Assembly: GCF_000611645.1 (NCBI RefSeq)
Contig: NW_014012362.1
Coordinates: 1-15,399 of the forward strand
DNA length: 15,399 nucleotides
Direction of reading: 5' to 3'
DNA from: Monoraphidium neglectum
Lineage: Eukaryota > Chlorophyta > Chlorophyceae > Sphaeropleales > Selenastraceae
The translations under genes were made by a program, and so were the position numbers. The notes beneath the pieces were generated by a model. It was not told the DNA's origin, did not search any database, and was given only the letters and a program-made list of their open reading frames with translations. Of the stretch, positions 1-9,098 are shown piece after piece. Each line of letters begins with the position of its first letter. Within the stretch, counting starts at the first letter, position 1.

Positions 1-220
1 CCCCAATGCGCACCCACCCCTTCTTACCCAGCCTGCGGCCATGCAGCTCAGATTCTTGTGCCAGTGAAGCGCAATTTCCCAGTAATATCCTGCCTTGTTG
101 CACCCCCATTCCAAAAGCGTGCATGTCGGGCCCCCCTCCTGCCCGCCTAACGGCGCAGTTCGCTGCCCCCTCCTTTTAACCCCCTCCACGTCCCCTCCAT
201 ACATACCCTCATTCATGCAG
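1..220 (+). other. 3' part of a malate dehydrogenase intron
   Basis: This stretch has no open frame resembling the missing N-terminal half of malate dehydrogenase. It ends in a pyrimidine-rich tract and an AG at 219-220, directly before the first recognised exon. The exon starts two bases into a codon, so the intron is phase 1. The previous exon must lie left of position 1. Nothing else is recognisable here. Confidence 0.7.
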
Positions 221-2385
221 GCGTCCCCCGTAAGCCCGGCATGACGCGGGATGACCTCTTCAACATCAACGCAGGCATCGTGGCCACCCTGGCAGAGGGC
301 GTCGCGCGGCACTGCCCAGACGCCTGGGTGCTGGTAATCAGCAACCCGGTCAACAGCACAGTGCCCATAGCTGCGGAGGTCTTCAAGCGCATGGGTGCGC
401 GGCCCCCCCCCCTTGCCCCCCCTCCTGTCCCCGCGTACCCCTCGCAGCCTTCGGAGATGGGCTCTGCCCCGCGCATCTCTCCTCCCCCGTCCCCGACCCC
501 ATGCAGTCGTGGTGTGTAGCTTGCCAGGGCTACAACCTGTAGAAGCCCGCTCGCTCCTCCGCACCGAGCCGGCCGCCCCAATCCAACCCGCCTCCCCATC
601 GAAGGCACCTACAATCCCGCCAAGCTGTTTGGCGTGACTTCGCTGGACGTGGTGAGGGCTGAGGCCTTCATTGGAGAGATCCTCGGAGTGGTGAGCGGCG
701 CCGGGCCTGGTGGACTGCCGCGCGGGAAGGCCGTACTCAGCGCGGCCTCATTCTGGGGCATGCTTTGTGGACCTCCCACACTCCACCACGTGGGGCGAAG
801 GGGGGGGGCAGTCGCGCGCCCCTGCCGCACATGCGAGCCCTGGCTACAGTCGCGCGCCAGGCGCCGGCTCAAGGGTGCTCGCGCCGCCGCCCCTCAGTTC
901 GCGCGACCAGCGCGCCTCTGCTCGTGACGGCTCTGCTCGCCGGCTTTGGCCTGGGCTGACGGCTCCAAGACTCTCTGTGTGTTTGTCAATTCGCTTTTGT
1001 CGATTCGTCCGGGCCCCATCGCGTTTGCCCCCTCATGCTGCACGACCCCTGCCCCCCCGCCTTCCCGCCATCCCACCACCCTGCCAGGACCCCCGTGACG
1101 TGTCCATCCCGGTGGTTGGCGGCCACGCAGGCGCCACCATCCTGCCGCTGCTGTCACAGGCGAGCACAATCGGGCGCCGGGGTCCAGCAGCCCCGCTGGC
1201 ATTTGAATTTGGCTTGTCGATGCAGACCGCTTTGATTGCAGCCTCTCCAGGACCCTGCAGCCAGAGGGTCCAAGCCGTTGCCCAGACACCGCCTCCGGTG
1301 CTCGCTTCACAGACAGCAACCCCGTCCCGCCACATACCTTGACGCCCTCTTTCGGGCCCGCCTCGCCTTTGCTCCTGGCCACGGTCGATCCTGTCATTGT
1401 CTTTCACAGTGCAAGCCGCCCCTCAGCCTTGACCCAGTCCGCGCAGAGCAGCTCATGGCACGCATTCAGGTGGGCCCCCCCCGGCTCAGGCAGGCGCGGG
1501 GGTTGGCGGCTGTGTCCAGGCGCCAGGGGCCCGGGGGCCTGGATGGGGCGCCGTGCTTTCGGCCCCGCGGCCCCAAAACCCGGCTCCGCGCTTTGCCACC
1601 ACACATGCAGCTCCTTCGGGGCCCAGCCCCCTCCCCAAAAGGCCCCCGGTTCGAGACGGCCGTCGATACCCTGTGCACGCGACCCCTCCTGCTCCCATCC
1701 TCCACAACCTCCCCGGCTGCACAGCCCCTCCTCTTTCCCGACAAAACGACACGTCGCGCTTCACCCACCCACCCTCCTTCCCCGCGACACCTCCGTGTCT
1801 CCTCACCCCCAGGACGCGGGCACAGAGGTGGTCCAGGCCAAGGCCGGCGCCGGCAGCGCGACGCTCAGCATGGCCTACGCCGCCGCGCGCTTTGCGGAGG
1901 CCTGCCTGCGCGCGATGGCCGGCGAGGGCGGCGTGGTCGAGTGCGCGTTTGTGGCGTCGAGCCTGACGAGCCTGCCGTTCTTCGCGGGGCCGGTGCGGCT
2001 GGGGCGGGGCGGCGTGGAGGAGCTGCTGCCGCTGGGGCCGATGAACGACATTGAGCAGGTGGGGCCACGAAATACAGATTAGTAACCAGTGCATGTGGAA
2101 ACTCTCAAAGGTTTAAGGCCACATTGCGGTGCGATTTTGGGAAGGTGCATGCTGGCGTTTGGATTTGGTGCGGTTCAGATCTGCTTGCTGGTGGTACGGC
2201 CGCGGCCCAACCTGCCCATGCAGCCCTGGCCTTCGACCCACAACATCACTGATCTCCCCTCACCCTCAACCTCGTTTTGTCCAAACCAGCGCAACTACGA
2301 CAAGATGCTGCCGGAGTTGGCAGGCTCCATCCGCAAGGGCGTAGAGTTCGCGCAGCGCCGTGCCGCCGCCGGCGCCGGGCAGTAG
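221..2385 (+). CDS. NAD-dependent malate dehydrogenase, 5' end off window (6 exons)
   Basis: Interconverts malate and oxaloacetate with NAD(H). Exons by splice logic and homology: 221-394, 605-690, 1088-1159, 1410-1469, 1813-2058, 2290-2385 (stop TAG). They join in frame to 243 residues. Family landmarks are clear: [13 protein letters not shown] at the first exon, [11 protein letters not shown] at 337-369, LDVVR at 643-657 with the substrate-site Asp and Arg, GGHAG at 1118-1132 with the catalytic His, then [20 protein letters not shown] and a VRLG...GVEE segment. The usual organellar/glyoxysomal enzyme is about 320 residues before the targeting peptide, so roughly 80-90 residues plus targeting signal (GxxGxxG nucleotide loop) are missing to the left. 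The C-terminus ends in AGAGQ, not a peroxisomal SKL-type signal, so mitochondrial, plastid or PTS2-peroxisomal location is undecided. The intron at 1160 begins GC instead of GT. Introns otherwise hold only low-complexity GC-rich sequence. Confidence 0.93.
691..1087 (+). other. malate dehydrogenase intron, 397 nt
   Basis: Phase-0 intron with donor GTGAGC and acceptor CCAG. It is GC-rich, with a G-run around 800-808. The open frames across it and on the opposite strand match no family I recognise and are explained by GC bias. Nothing else is seen. Confidence 0.8.
1470..1812 (+). other. malate dehydrogenase intron, 343 nt
   Basis: Phase-0 intron between the exon ending in RIQ and the exon beginning DAGTEVV. 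Donor GTGGGC; the acceptor follows a C-rich tract. No gene, repeat or structured RNA is recognised. A short GGTTCGAGAC near 1648 resembles a tRNA T-arm but has no accompanying arms. Confidence 0.8.
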
Positions 2386-3503
2386 CGGCTTCGCCCGTCT
2401 TCCTGTCTGGCCCGCCCACCACGGCTGCGGCCGCTACGAGAGATGCGCGCCCAGCGACAACGGCTCGGCTGCATCAAGCAACGCCCCGGCGGCAGTCCGG
2501 CGGGTCGAGCGGTGCGGCTGGCTGCGTGGGGACGCCAGCGCGCGTGGGGTGATGCGCAGGATGCACGCCCATTCACTCATGGGCCCCTCTCCTTGCCTGC
2601 AGTCACGCGTTGATGGTAGGATGTGTGTGCGCGTTTGCGGGAGCAGGGCGGCATGCCGTCGTCGGGATCACCTGTGCCTTGGCGTCGCTTGTCTTTAGGA
2701 GCTGATTTGTCGTGAAATTGGAGGATATTTTTGATATGTGCACTTGGTAGGTAGATTCTAACCCTCACAGGCGGTTTGTCGGCCTGATTCCGCAACCAAC
2801 CTGTCTTTTGTTTCGACTCACCCCCTTGTTTCACGTCCACCTTCCCGCCGCCTATGTGCCCGCTTGCCACACGCCTCGCTGGCGCGCGTCATGGGCTCAC
2901 CATCGTAAAGGCGTCAGTCATGCAGCATATTTGAGACTTGTGTGTGTGTGTGCCTTCGAGGGAACAGGTTGGAAAACGGGGGCGACGTGCCCCGAACTGC
3001 GCCAGCAGGCTGCCCACACGTCCTATCCAGTCCGCCGGCCCCGCCCCACTCAAAAACACCCGTGCTTGCTCTCAAGCTTCATCCCTCTTTTCACGGCTTG
3101 GGCCGCCACGCATGCGGGCCACTGGGGCTTGGCGCTGCTGGTGCAGCCAGCAGTGTCACTCTTGGGAGGCCACAATTGGCCGGCCACATGTGGTGCCGAT
3201 GACCTGTTGACAGCAGCGCTGCTTCGCTGCCATCACCACCCAGCTCTCTTGCAGCTTGGTGCCACAAAGAAGACCGTAGATTTCCTTTACCACCAGCTGT
3301 CCCGCTGCTCCAGCTAGGCCGCCCTGCCGCATCTGAACAGCGAACGGGCTTGCGATGTCACTCAATGGCGGCATCACACCGACTCATCGAGCACGACACC
3401 AGCGAAAGGGCCCTGCGATCGTTTCTTTGGGTCAAAAAGCAAAGTCTGTTGTTTATAACCGCTTCGACAACCCGATCGATACTGTAGACAGCAGTCGGCA
3501 ACC
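2386..3503 (+). other. intergenic: malate dehydrogenase 3' UTR, then promoter of the next gene
   Basis: No convincing coding exon. The first part is GC-rich 3' UTR. An AT-richer stretch near 2700-2770 may mark the transcript end, although I see no TGTAA signal anywhere between 2386 and 3503. A short TG repeat lies at 2939-2952 and a palindrome-rich patch at 3130-3225. The last 60 nt carry a TATA box. A 169-codon open frame at 2808-3317 has no family features and is treated as chance. Confidence 0.65.
3452..3458 (+). promoter_or_regulatory. TATA box of the four-pass membrane protein gene
   Basis: TTTATAA lies 45 nt before the chosen ATG at 3504. The peroxiredoxin gene has a near-identical arrangement (TTATAA 48 nt before its ATG), which supports both boxes and both start codons. 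The implied 5' UTR is only about 15-25 nt. Confidence 0.6.
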
Positions 3504-4933
3504 ATGGCGGAGCGATCCTACGCAGCAGGCACCTGGGGCCGCCTGGTGGTTCCGCTCGTGCTTGATATGGGGGCTTGCATCGTGAGCGGCCTTTGGTGAG
3601 CGCTCACTATGCAACACCGCGATCCGACTGCATCGCAAAAATGGCGGGGGAAACCGGCACACTGGCCGTGTAGGCTGCAAAGCGCTGATAAGCATCACAT
3701 TCATCTTACTGTACACCCGAGTGGTGTCTGCCCGCATGCAGGGCGCTGCGCTGCGATATGGGCTCCCTGCACCGAGCGCGCTTGGCAGCGGTTCTCACAC
3801 ACCTGCATCCCATCAACTGCCACGCACCCCGTCGTTGCCTTTACAGGTTCCACTACATGCGCGATGCCCTGAGCCAGACCGTCCGCGCCGCAGACCTCCT
3901 GGCGCTTCCAACGCCGCCCGTCCTGCTCTTGGTCCCGGCGATCCTTGTGGCCACCCTCGTCGCGACTGTCATCTTCTCCACCGCTCCCCTCGCCACCTCG
4001 GCACTGCACTCGTTCCGCCGCTCCCCCGCGCCGCCGCCGGGCGCGCCGCGGCTGTCCGCGGCGGCGGCGGCCAACGCGCTGCTGTTCCTGCTGGCCGTGT
4101 GGCTGGCCGTTGTCGTGGCGATCACGGTCCTTTGGACTGGCGTGGCCATGGTGACCGTCAAGTCGACGGCCGACGCGGCCGTCACTCTCAAAACCGTCGA
4201 CCCCGCCATCAAGACGCTGATCTTCCAGTCCACCAACGGCGCCGTCGACGCGACGAAGGACGGATTCATCATCCCCATAAGAGTGGGCCCAGGCAGCGCC
4301 AAGGCAAGCTCCGCCGTGGCACTTCCGCCCCTTTTTGCCGGGGTGGCACGCAGCTCATCAGCCCCAGCTGCAGCACGGCTTGCTGAACACCTCCCTCTCA
4401 CCGTTCGGTTGCAGAGCTCTGCCTGCCGTTCACAAACTTGCATCCTCCCAACCCTCCAACACGCCCACCAACATTGCCAAATTCAAATTCTTTGACAGGA
4501 CGCGTTCCACAACGTCGACATCGGGAAGAGCAGCTGCAGCCTCTTCTGCTTCGTCCTCGCGCGCGCGATGCTGTCCCCCTCCAACCAGTGCACCTGCGAC
4601 GGCGCCACCATGGCGGCCCTTGAAACCCTCGCCGTCGACATGCTGCGTGGGAGCCTGGTGCCGGCCGCCGTTTGCTCAGTAATCGTTCTCGCACTCGTCC
4701 TCGGGCTCCTCGCCGCGGGGTCTGCGCAGCTCGGCGCCGCGTTCTCCGCGCGGCGCCACAGCCGCGCCGCGGCTGCCGCGGCCGCGGCTGGCGCTGTCGG
4801 CGGCGGGTCGCCGTGGCCGTCAGAGTTTGACGAGGGGGCCGTTGTGGAGGTGGAGTCGCGGGCGGGCAACGGATTCAAGGCGCCGCGCGGGGACGTGCAG
4901 CGCCGCGACACCTTTGGGGAGTCCGACGTATGA
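3504..4933 (+). CDS. unassigned four-pass membrane protein (3 exons)
   Basis: I do not recognise the family. Exons are 3504-3595, 3847-4282 and 4499-4933 (stop TGA), joining in frame to 320 residues. The ATG has a strong ACCATGG context and a TATA box upstream. The first intron is phase 2 and rebuilds a Trp codon (TG|G). Predicted membrane segments are about residues 12-31, 55-78, 106-131 and 229-257. Segments 3 and 4 are separated by a loop of about 100 residues with Cys189, Cys193, Cys207 and Cys209. Loop 1 is short and the cytosol-like tail (about 258-320) has an Arg-rich start, a run of eight Ala and an acidic/polar end. The layout (four segments, short then long loop with cysteines) resembles tetraspanins, but the diagnostic CCG motif is absent. 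An alternative GC donor at 4304, also phase 0, would add seven residues (VGPGSAK). The gene is real by exon logic; the function is unknown. Confidence 0.75.
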
Positions 4934-5945
4934 GCAACCTCGTGCCTTGCACAGCGTTACGCCGGGGGCTCACGCCGCTGGTTTAGACTTACACGCACCG
5001 AGCTCTTATCCCCATTTTCGTAATGCGCCGGGCGCACACGCGGCGTTGGTGTGAGAGTGATTGTGCATGGACAGGCGCGCTTCGAACGCAGCCCGGCTGT
5101 GCTGGCACTTTTTGGACTCCATGTGCGAGCCTCGGCACGGCCTGCCGTGTGCGTACAAGTGTGCGGTGCGCACTTGTGTTTTCATAGCAATTCGCAGCGC
5201 GGTGCTCATTTGATACCATGATTTCAAAGCTCCAGGTGCACCCTCATCACGACTGCGCATCTGTCAGCTGGGGCGCCCACCCGTGCCAGCCGCGCGGCCC
5301 TTGAATCTCAACTGCTCCCTGTACTTACGGCCGCTGCATTGTGTTTGGAACGGCGAGGTCCCTGTTCCCTCTGCCTGCGGTGTCATCTGTGCAGGCGCAA
5401 CCGCTGCACTCCTCCCATCACTGCGGTGTGCCCCATGGCAATGTGCCTGCTGTCGATTGTCCGCGCGAAGACAACAAGTTAACATAATTCAACATGATTG
5501 GAATGCTTCCTCATTGCGTTTTCGACGTCCGGCAATGCAGCCAGCATATCGTACCGCAACCAGCGGGTGTCGGCGTACCCTTTGCCCGGTGCCATGCACT
5601 CGCAGTCGTCTGCGCCTGCTTGTGGCTAATGCTGCGAGTCGAGGCTTGGACCCTCCTGCATTGCATAGAAACCCCCACAGCAGCATGTGCAGATGAATCT
5701 TCCCATGCCAAAATCTGGGCTTCATGCGCACGGGGTGAGTGTAGCGGCGCGGCGCGAGGCATGACGCAGCTGATGGCATGTGCTCGCATTTTGCACCCCC
5801 GCAAGAGTCCTTGGATTGATGGCGTGCCTCACGCGGTGGAGGTTTTGCCCTCCTCCCCCATGTATCAGTTTGTGTGCATTTCACCAGTGTGGGGACTTTT
5901 GGGATGAGGAGGATGATCTTTCCAGGCATCCTAGATTTGTAGACT

Positions 5946-5950
5946 TGTAA
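5946..5950 (+). promoter_or_regulatory. TGTAA polyadenylation signal
   Basis: TGTAA is the standard chlorophyte polyadenylation signal. This is the only copy between the stop at 4933 and the next gene, in a locally AT-rich setting. Cleavage would be expected some 10-15 nt downstream. Confidence 0.6.
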
Positions 5951-6228
5951 GCAATATACATTCACTAAAGACGGGTGGATTTGGTCACACTGGGGGGTTG
6001 CGCTGGGAGTACGACGGCGTGTCAGGAACGATACGGGCGACCGATGCTGTCCACGACGGTCAGCCGGCAGCTGCAATTGGGACCCTAGGTCCGCAGGCTG
6101 ATGAGAGGGAAGACTTGTAGGGCGGCGGGGGCTGTGCGGGGGGCGCCGGGCGCTAATTTAGATTTTTCAAGGGTAACTGGGGTCGGGGTTGCCTTTGACG
6201 GGGGGCCAGGTCGTTATGAGTTGAGCAC

Positions 6229-6234
6229 CACGTG
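6229..6234. promoter_or_regulatory. G-box CACGTG upstream of peroxiredoxin Q
   Basis: A palindromic CACGTG lies about 260 nt before the peroxiredoxin ATG. Such boxes bind bZIP or bHLH factors in plants and algae. A single six-base match is weak evidence. Another copy lies at 9208-9213 upstream of the copper ATPase. Confidence 0.3.
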
Positions 6235-6436
6235 ATATTTTACACACCACATCAGCCTGCTGACTCGTGGTTTGCGCATCAACACGGCCCTCACAATTCC
6301 GCTGCAGAGCCCGTTTGCCCATGCTGGGATGCGAGGGGGCACGCAGCGCTTTCGCCACTTGCCAGTCCACCAACCAGGGTAAGCGATCCTTGTGCGCATA
6401 TTGCTGACTGCTACAAAACGTTTGCGGCGTGATCGC

Positions 6437-6442
6437 TTATAA
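6437..6442 (+). promoter_or_regulatory. TATA box of peroxiredoxin Q
   Basis: TTATAA within CTTATAAG, ending 48 nt before the ATG at 6491. Spacing matches the TATA box of the upstream gene at 3452-3458. Confidence 0.6.
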
Positions 6443-6490
6443 GCCTGCAGCGCGTTTCACACGTCTCCAATCGCAGCACCCTCTGCAATC

Positions 6491-8785
6491 ATGCTTGCCA
6501 GCCGCAGCGCAGTGGTCTCGCGGGCAGCCGCCCGTCCCGTGCCTTTCCAGGCCCGGTCACGCCGCACCGTGTCTGTGTCGGTGGGTGCGGGATTGATCTG
6601 GTGTCATCTGCGCGTCTCGGGCGTCGCCAATGAACGCCCATCCGATGGCGCAATTGCACACACGTATATCAAGCGACTTTTATGCATCAGCGAGCCTTTA
6701 AGCAGCGGAGCGCGAGGCAGTTTATAAGATTTGGTGGCGTGCGTTGCGCTGCGCCACGCGGCAACGCCAACCTTCGCAACCGGTCTGCAGCCGCCGCTCG
6801 CGGCATGTGCCCTTAGGTGCCACAAGGCGGAACACTAGCCGCCACATCTCACATCCTCCGCTCCACCCATCTCATGAATCAACGCTCTCCGCCCCGCCCA
6901 TTCAGTCCGTACCCCGCCCCCTGTGCAGCTGCGGACCGTGCGCCTCGCCGCTGCAGCCGACGCGACCCCCGCCCCTGCCTGGCCGCCCTCCCGCGCCCGC
7001 CCCAGGCCCTCAAGGTGGGCGAGAACCTGAAGGACTCCGCCGAGTTCTACCGCGTGCTCAAGGCCAGCGACGGGTCCGTCGTGTCTCTGGCCAGTTTCGT
7101 GAACGAGAGGAAGCAGCCGCTGGTGAGGGGCCGGGGCGGGGACGGGGCCGTGCTGAGGGGCCGGCGGGGCGCTGGTTTGGACTTACACCCGCCGCGGGCG
7201 CGGGCACATGGTTGCAGGGAAGGGGGGGATCCGGCCTGCCTCTGGCAGGGCCGATGCCCTTGTGGTGATTTTATCAGTTACTTTCCTCCATGGTGCGGCT
7301 CTGACTGGAGTGATCAGGCAGACGCACGCAACGCTCGGGACTCCCGCGTGACGTCATTACATCAGGTCTGTTTCCGCCCGTCCTTCTACCCACCCAAAAC
7401 AGGTGCTGTTCTTCTACCCCAAGGCCGGCACCCCCGGCTGCACCAAGCAGGTGCGCGAATACCCAGCCACTCAGCAGGCGGCTGTCGACCAATGTGCGGG
7501 CGCAGCCGGGCTTCAAGCACTGGCCACCAGGGCAGGCAGCGGACTGGCACTGCTTGGTAGCGCGTGCCACGCCAGCTCTCTTGAGAGCTGCCTTCGTGAG
7601 TTTGTTGCCTCAAATGAGCCCCCAACGCCACCCGCACCCACACCCACAAAAACCCATAACCCAAAGGCCTGCAAGTTCCGTGATGAGTACGCGCGGTTCA
7701 CTGATGCTGGCGCCGTGGTCTTCGGCATCAGCGGCGACGTGAGCTGGGGACGGGGGTTGGAATTCGTGTCAGCTTGGCCTTCCTGGGCCATGCGGCGGCC
7801 GTGCGGCGGCCATGTGGCGGCCATGCGGCGGCCATGCAGCGGCCATGCGGCGGCCATGCAGCGGCCATGCGGCGGTCAGAGTGGGCCCTGCGGAAAGCAT
7901 GGGTGACGGTGGTGTGCTGCAGCCGTGGCACCCGTTGCGTGAGCGGCGACGATCTCGCATTGCCGCGCCCAGTTCGCCATCCGCATCCTTCCGCCACGCA
8001 CCCTACACATACACACACAATCAAACCACGCACCCGCGTGCGCGGCCTCCCTTGATTTTCTATCCAGTCCCCCGAGGAGAACAAGGCGTTTGCCGAGGCG
8101 CAGCGCCTGCCCTTCCCGCTGCTGACTGACCCCAGCAACATCCTGCGCAAGGTGCGCCGCGCCGGCAGACTGCAGCGCCCGCGGCCTGTCGGTTGCGTGC
8201 CGGAACGTGCGGCGGCTGGCGCGGAGCGCGTGCGCGTGTTGGCGCGCGCTTGTCGTGTAGGTTGTGCGTTGCGCAATCTGGCGGCGCACGTGGCAGGGGC
8301 CTGTTGCAGCCGATTGCGATCCCACTATTAGCTCACACCCTCTCCCTGCCCACATCGCATGCGCTGACGACAACTCCATACATAGACCTTTGGCATCCCC
8401 AACGGTGCGACCCCAGCCCCGCCGGCCGCCCTCCCGGCCGGCCTGTATCCTTTCCGGCACCCCGACCCACTGTATGCCAAGCAACCGCCACCACCCTCCA
8501 TGCGCAACAGCACGCATGGCGCCGGGCACGGTTCCCCTTCCGCAGCTCTGGGGGTGCACTCAAATCCTCGTCATCACGCCCGCCGCCCATGGCCTGTGCC
8601 CCACTCCCCACCCCCTACCCGCGATCTTTCTCACCGGCGCAGACCTGCTGGTCCTTCCCGGCCGCCAGACGTACGTGTTTGACCGTACTGGCAAGTGCCT
8701 GCTGTCCTTCAACAGCCAGCTGGACACGGAGAAGCACGTCAGCGAGGCCCTGGCGGCCCTGGCCACCGTGAAAAGCGTCGCGTGA
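6491..8785 (+). CDS. PRXQ: chloroplast peroxiredoxin Q (7 exons)
   Basis: Thiol peroxidase of the BCP/PrxQ class; in plants it is a plastid enzyme that reduces peroxides using thioredoxin. Exons 6491-6580, 7006-7122, 7403-7450, 7667-7738, 8068-8151, 8386-8404 and 8643-8785 (stop TGA) join in frame to 190 residues (Arabidopsis PrxQ is a little over 210). Residues 1-30 are rich in Ala, Arg, Ser and Val with no acids, as in an algal chloroplast transit peptide. Next come a VSL strand, then FFYPKAGTPGCTKQ with peroxidatic Cys82 and resolving Cys87 in ACKFRD, the five-residue spacing of typical PrxQ. GISGD lies at 105-109 and LPGRQTYVFD from 148. All boundaries are phase 0 except the one after exon 6. 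Exon 6 is a 19-nt micro-exon giving TFGIPN plus the first base of Asp144. The exon 1-2 junction is the least certain. Confidence 0.93.
6581..7005 (+). other. peroxiredoxin Q intron 1, 425 nt
   Basis: Longest complete intron in the window. Donor GTGGGT; the acceptor CCCCAG at 7005 is the only acceptor I found in phase with exon 2. It contains a TATA-like TTTATAA at 6721-6727 and a tempting acceptor GTGCAG at 6928 followed by an open stretch reading LRTVRLAAADATPAPA. That stretch is out of phase with the mature protein frame. Confidence 0.65.
7788..7875 (+). repeat. 11-bp minisatellite, 8 copies, in peroxiredoxin Q intron 4
   Basis: Eight contiguous units of CCATGCGGCGG or a one- or two-base variant: copy 2 has CCG for CCA, copy 3 has TGTGG, and copies 5 and 7 have TGCAG. 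It lies inside the intron 7739-8067. Eleven is not a multiple of three, so it is not a coding repeat. On the opposite strand it yields a long His/Pro/Arg-rich shadow frame. Confidence 0.95.
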
Positions 8786-8831
8786 TCTGGAGATCTGAGG
8801 GCGGGAACAGAGAGATCTGAGATTGTGCGAG

Positions 8832-8848
8832 GAGAGAGAGAGAGAGAG
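8832..8848 (+). repeat. GA microsatellite in peroxiredoxin Q 3' UTR
   Basis: Uninterrupted GA dinucleotide run of 17 nt, about 50 nt after the stop codon. Confidence 0.9.
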
Positions 8849-8983
8849 TTGAGAGGGGTGGGAAAAGGGAGGGCTCGCGCCGCGCTCTTCAGGACTGATG
8901 AGAGTTGAGTTGAATCCATGGCCTCAGTGGCATGCTGAGAGCGCATTGTGTGTTGCTGTAGGAGCAGGCTATGACGCCATTCA

Positions 8984-8988
8984 TGTAA
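8984..8988 (+). promoter_or_regulatory. TGTAA polyadenylation signal of peroxiredoxin Q
   Basis: TGTAA about 200 nt after the stop codon at 8785, a usual distance for chlorophyte 3' UTRs, and the first copy after the stop. Confidence 0.65.
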
Positions 8989-9070
8989 AAGGAGGCTATC
9001 AGCATTCATGCCGTGCAGGGAAGACCAGCACTAACGCCAGCTCGGGGTATGCTACTACTCAACTCATGTT

Positions 9071-9098
9071 GGCTGGGCCCAGCCACCTCAGGGTGGCT
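9071..9098. other. overlapping inverted repeats between peroxiredoxin Q and copper ATPase
   Basis: A perfect 14-base palindrome GGCTGGGCCCAGCC (9071-9084) overlaps a 7-bp stem AGCCACC/GGTGGCT with a TCAG loop (9081-9098). The two structures share AGCC and so are mutually exclusive. They lie about 85 nt past the TGTAA signal. The function is unknown. Confidence 0.55.

Larger units (their letters stand above)
4934..6490 (+). other. intergenic: about 1 kb 3' UTR, then peroxiredoxin promoter
   Basis: From the stop codon at 4933 the first TGTAA is at 5946, so the membrane protein transcript appears to carry a 3' UTR of about 1 kb. Open frames inside it, for example at 5283-5696 and the opposite-strand 5489-6076, are rich in Cys, His and Arg and match no family. 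The stretch 6000-6490 is the likely peroxiredoxin promoter, with a G-box CACGTG at 6229-6234 and a TATA box at 6437-6442. Nothing else is recognised. Confidence 0.6.

Noticed and set aside
1640..1670. T-arm-like GGTTCGAGAC suggesting a tRNA gene
   Set aside because: No D-arm, anticodon arm or acceptor stem can be assembled around it, and it lies inside an intron.
1236..2054. 272-codon + strand open frame across malate dehydrogenase introns
   Set aside because: Only the part at 1410-1469 matches the enzyme. Exon 1813-2058 is in a different frame, so the rest is intron.
2808..3317. 169-codon open frame between genes 1 and 2
   Set aside because: No recognised motif, no good start context, mixed His/Pro/Cys composition, and it overlaps the palindrome-rich intergenic patch.
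7790..7875. CRISPR-like array
   Set aside because: The units are contiguous 11-mers without spacers, and the setting is a eukaryotic intron.
7728..8276. Opposite-strand frame encoding His/Pro/Arg repeats
   Set aside because: It is produced by the 11-bp minisatellite in the intron; there is no start context or conserved content.
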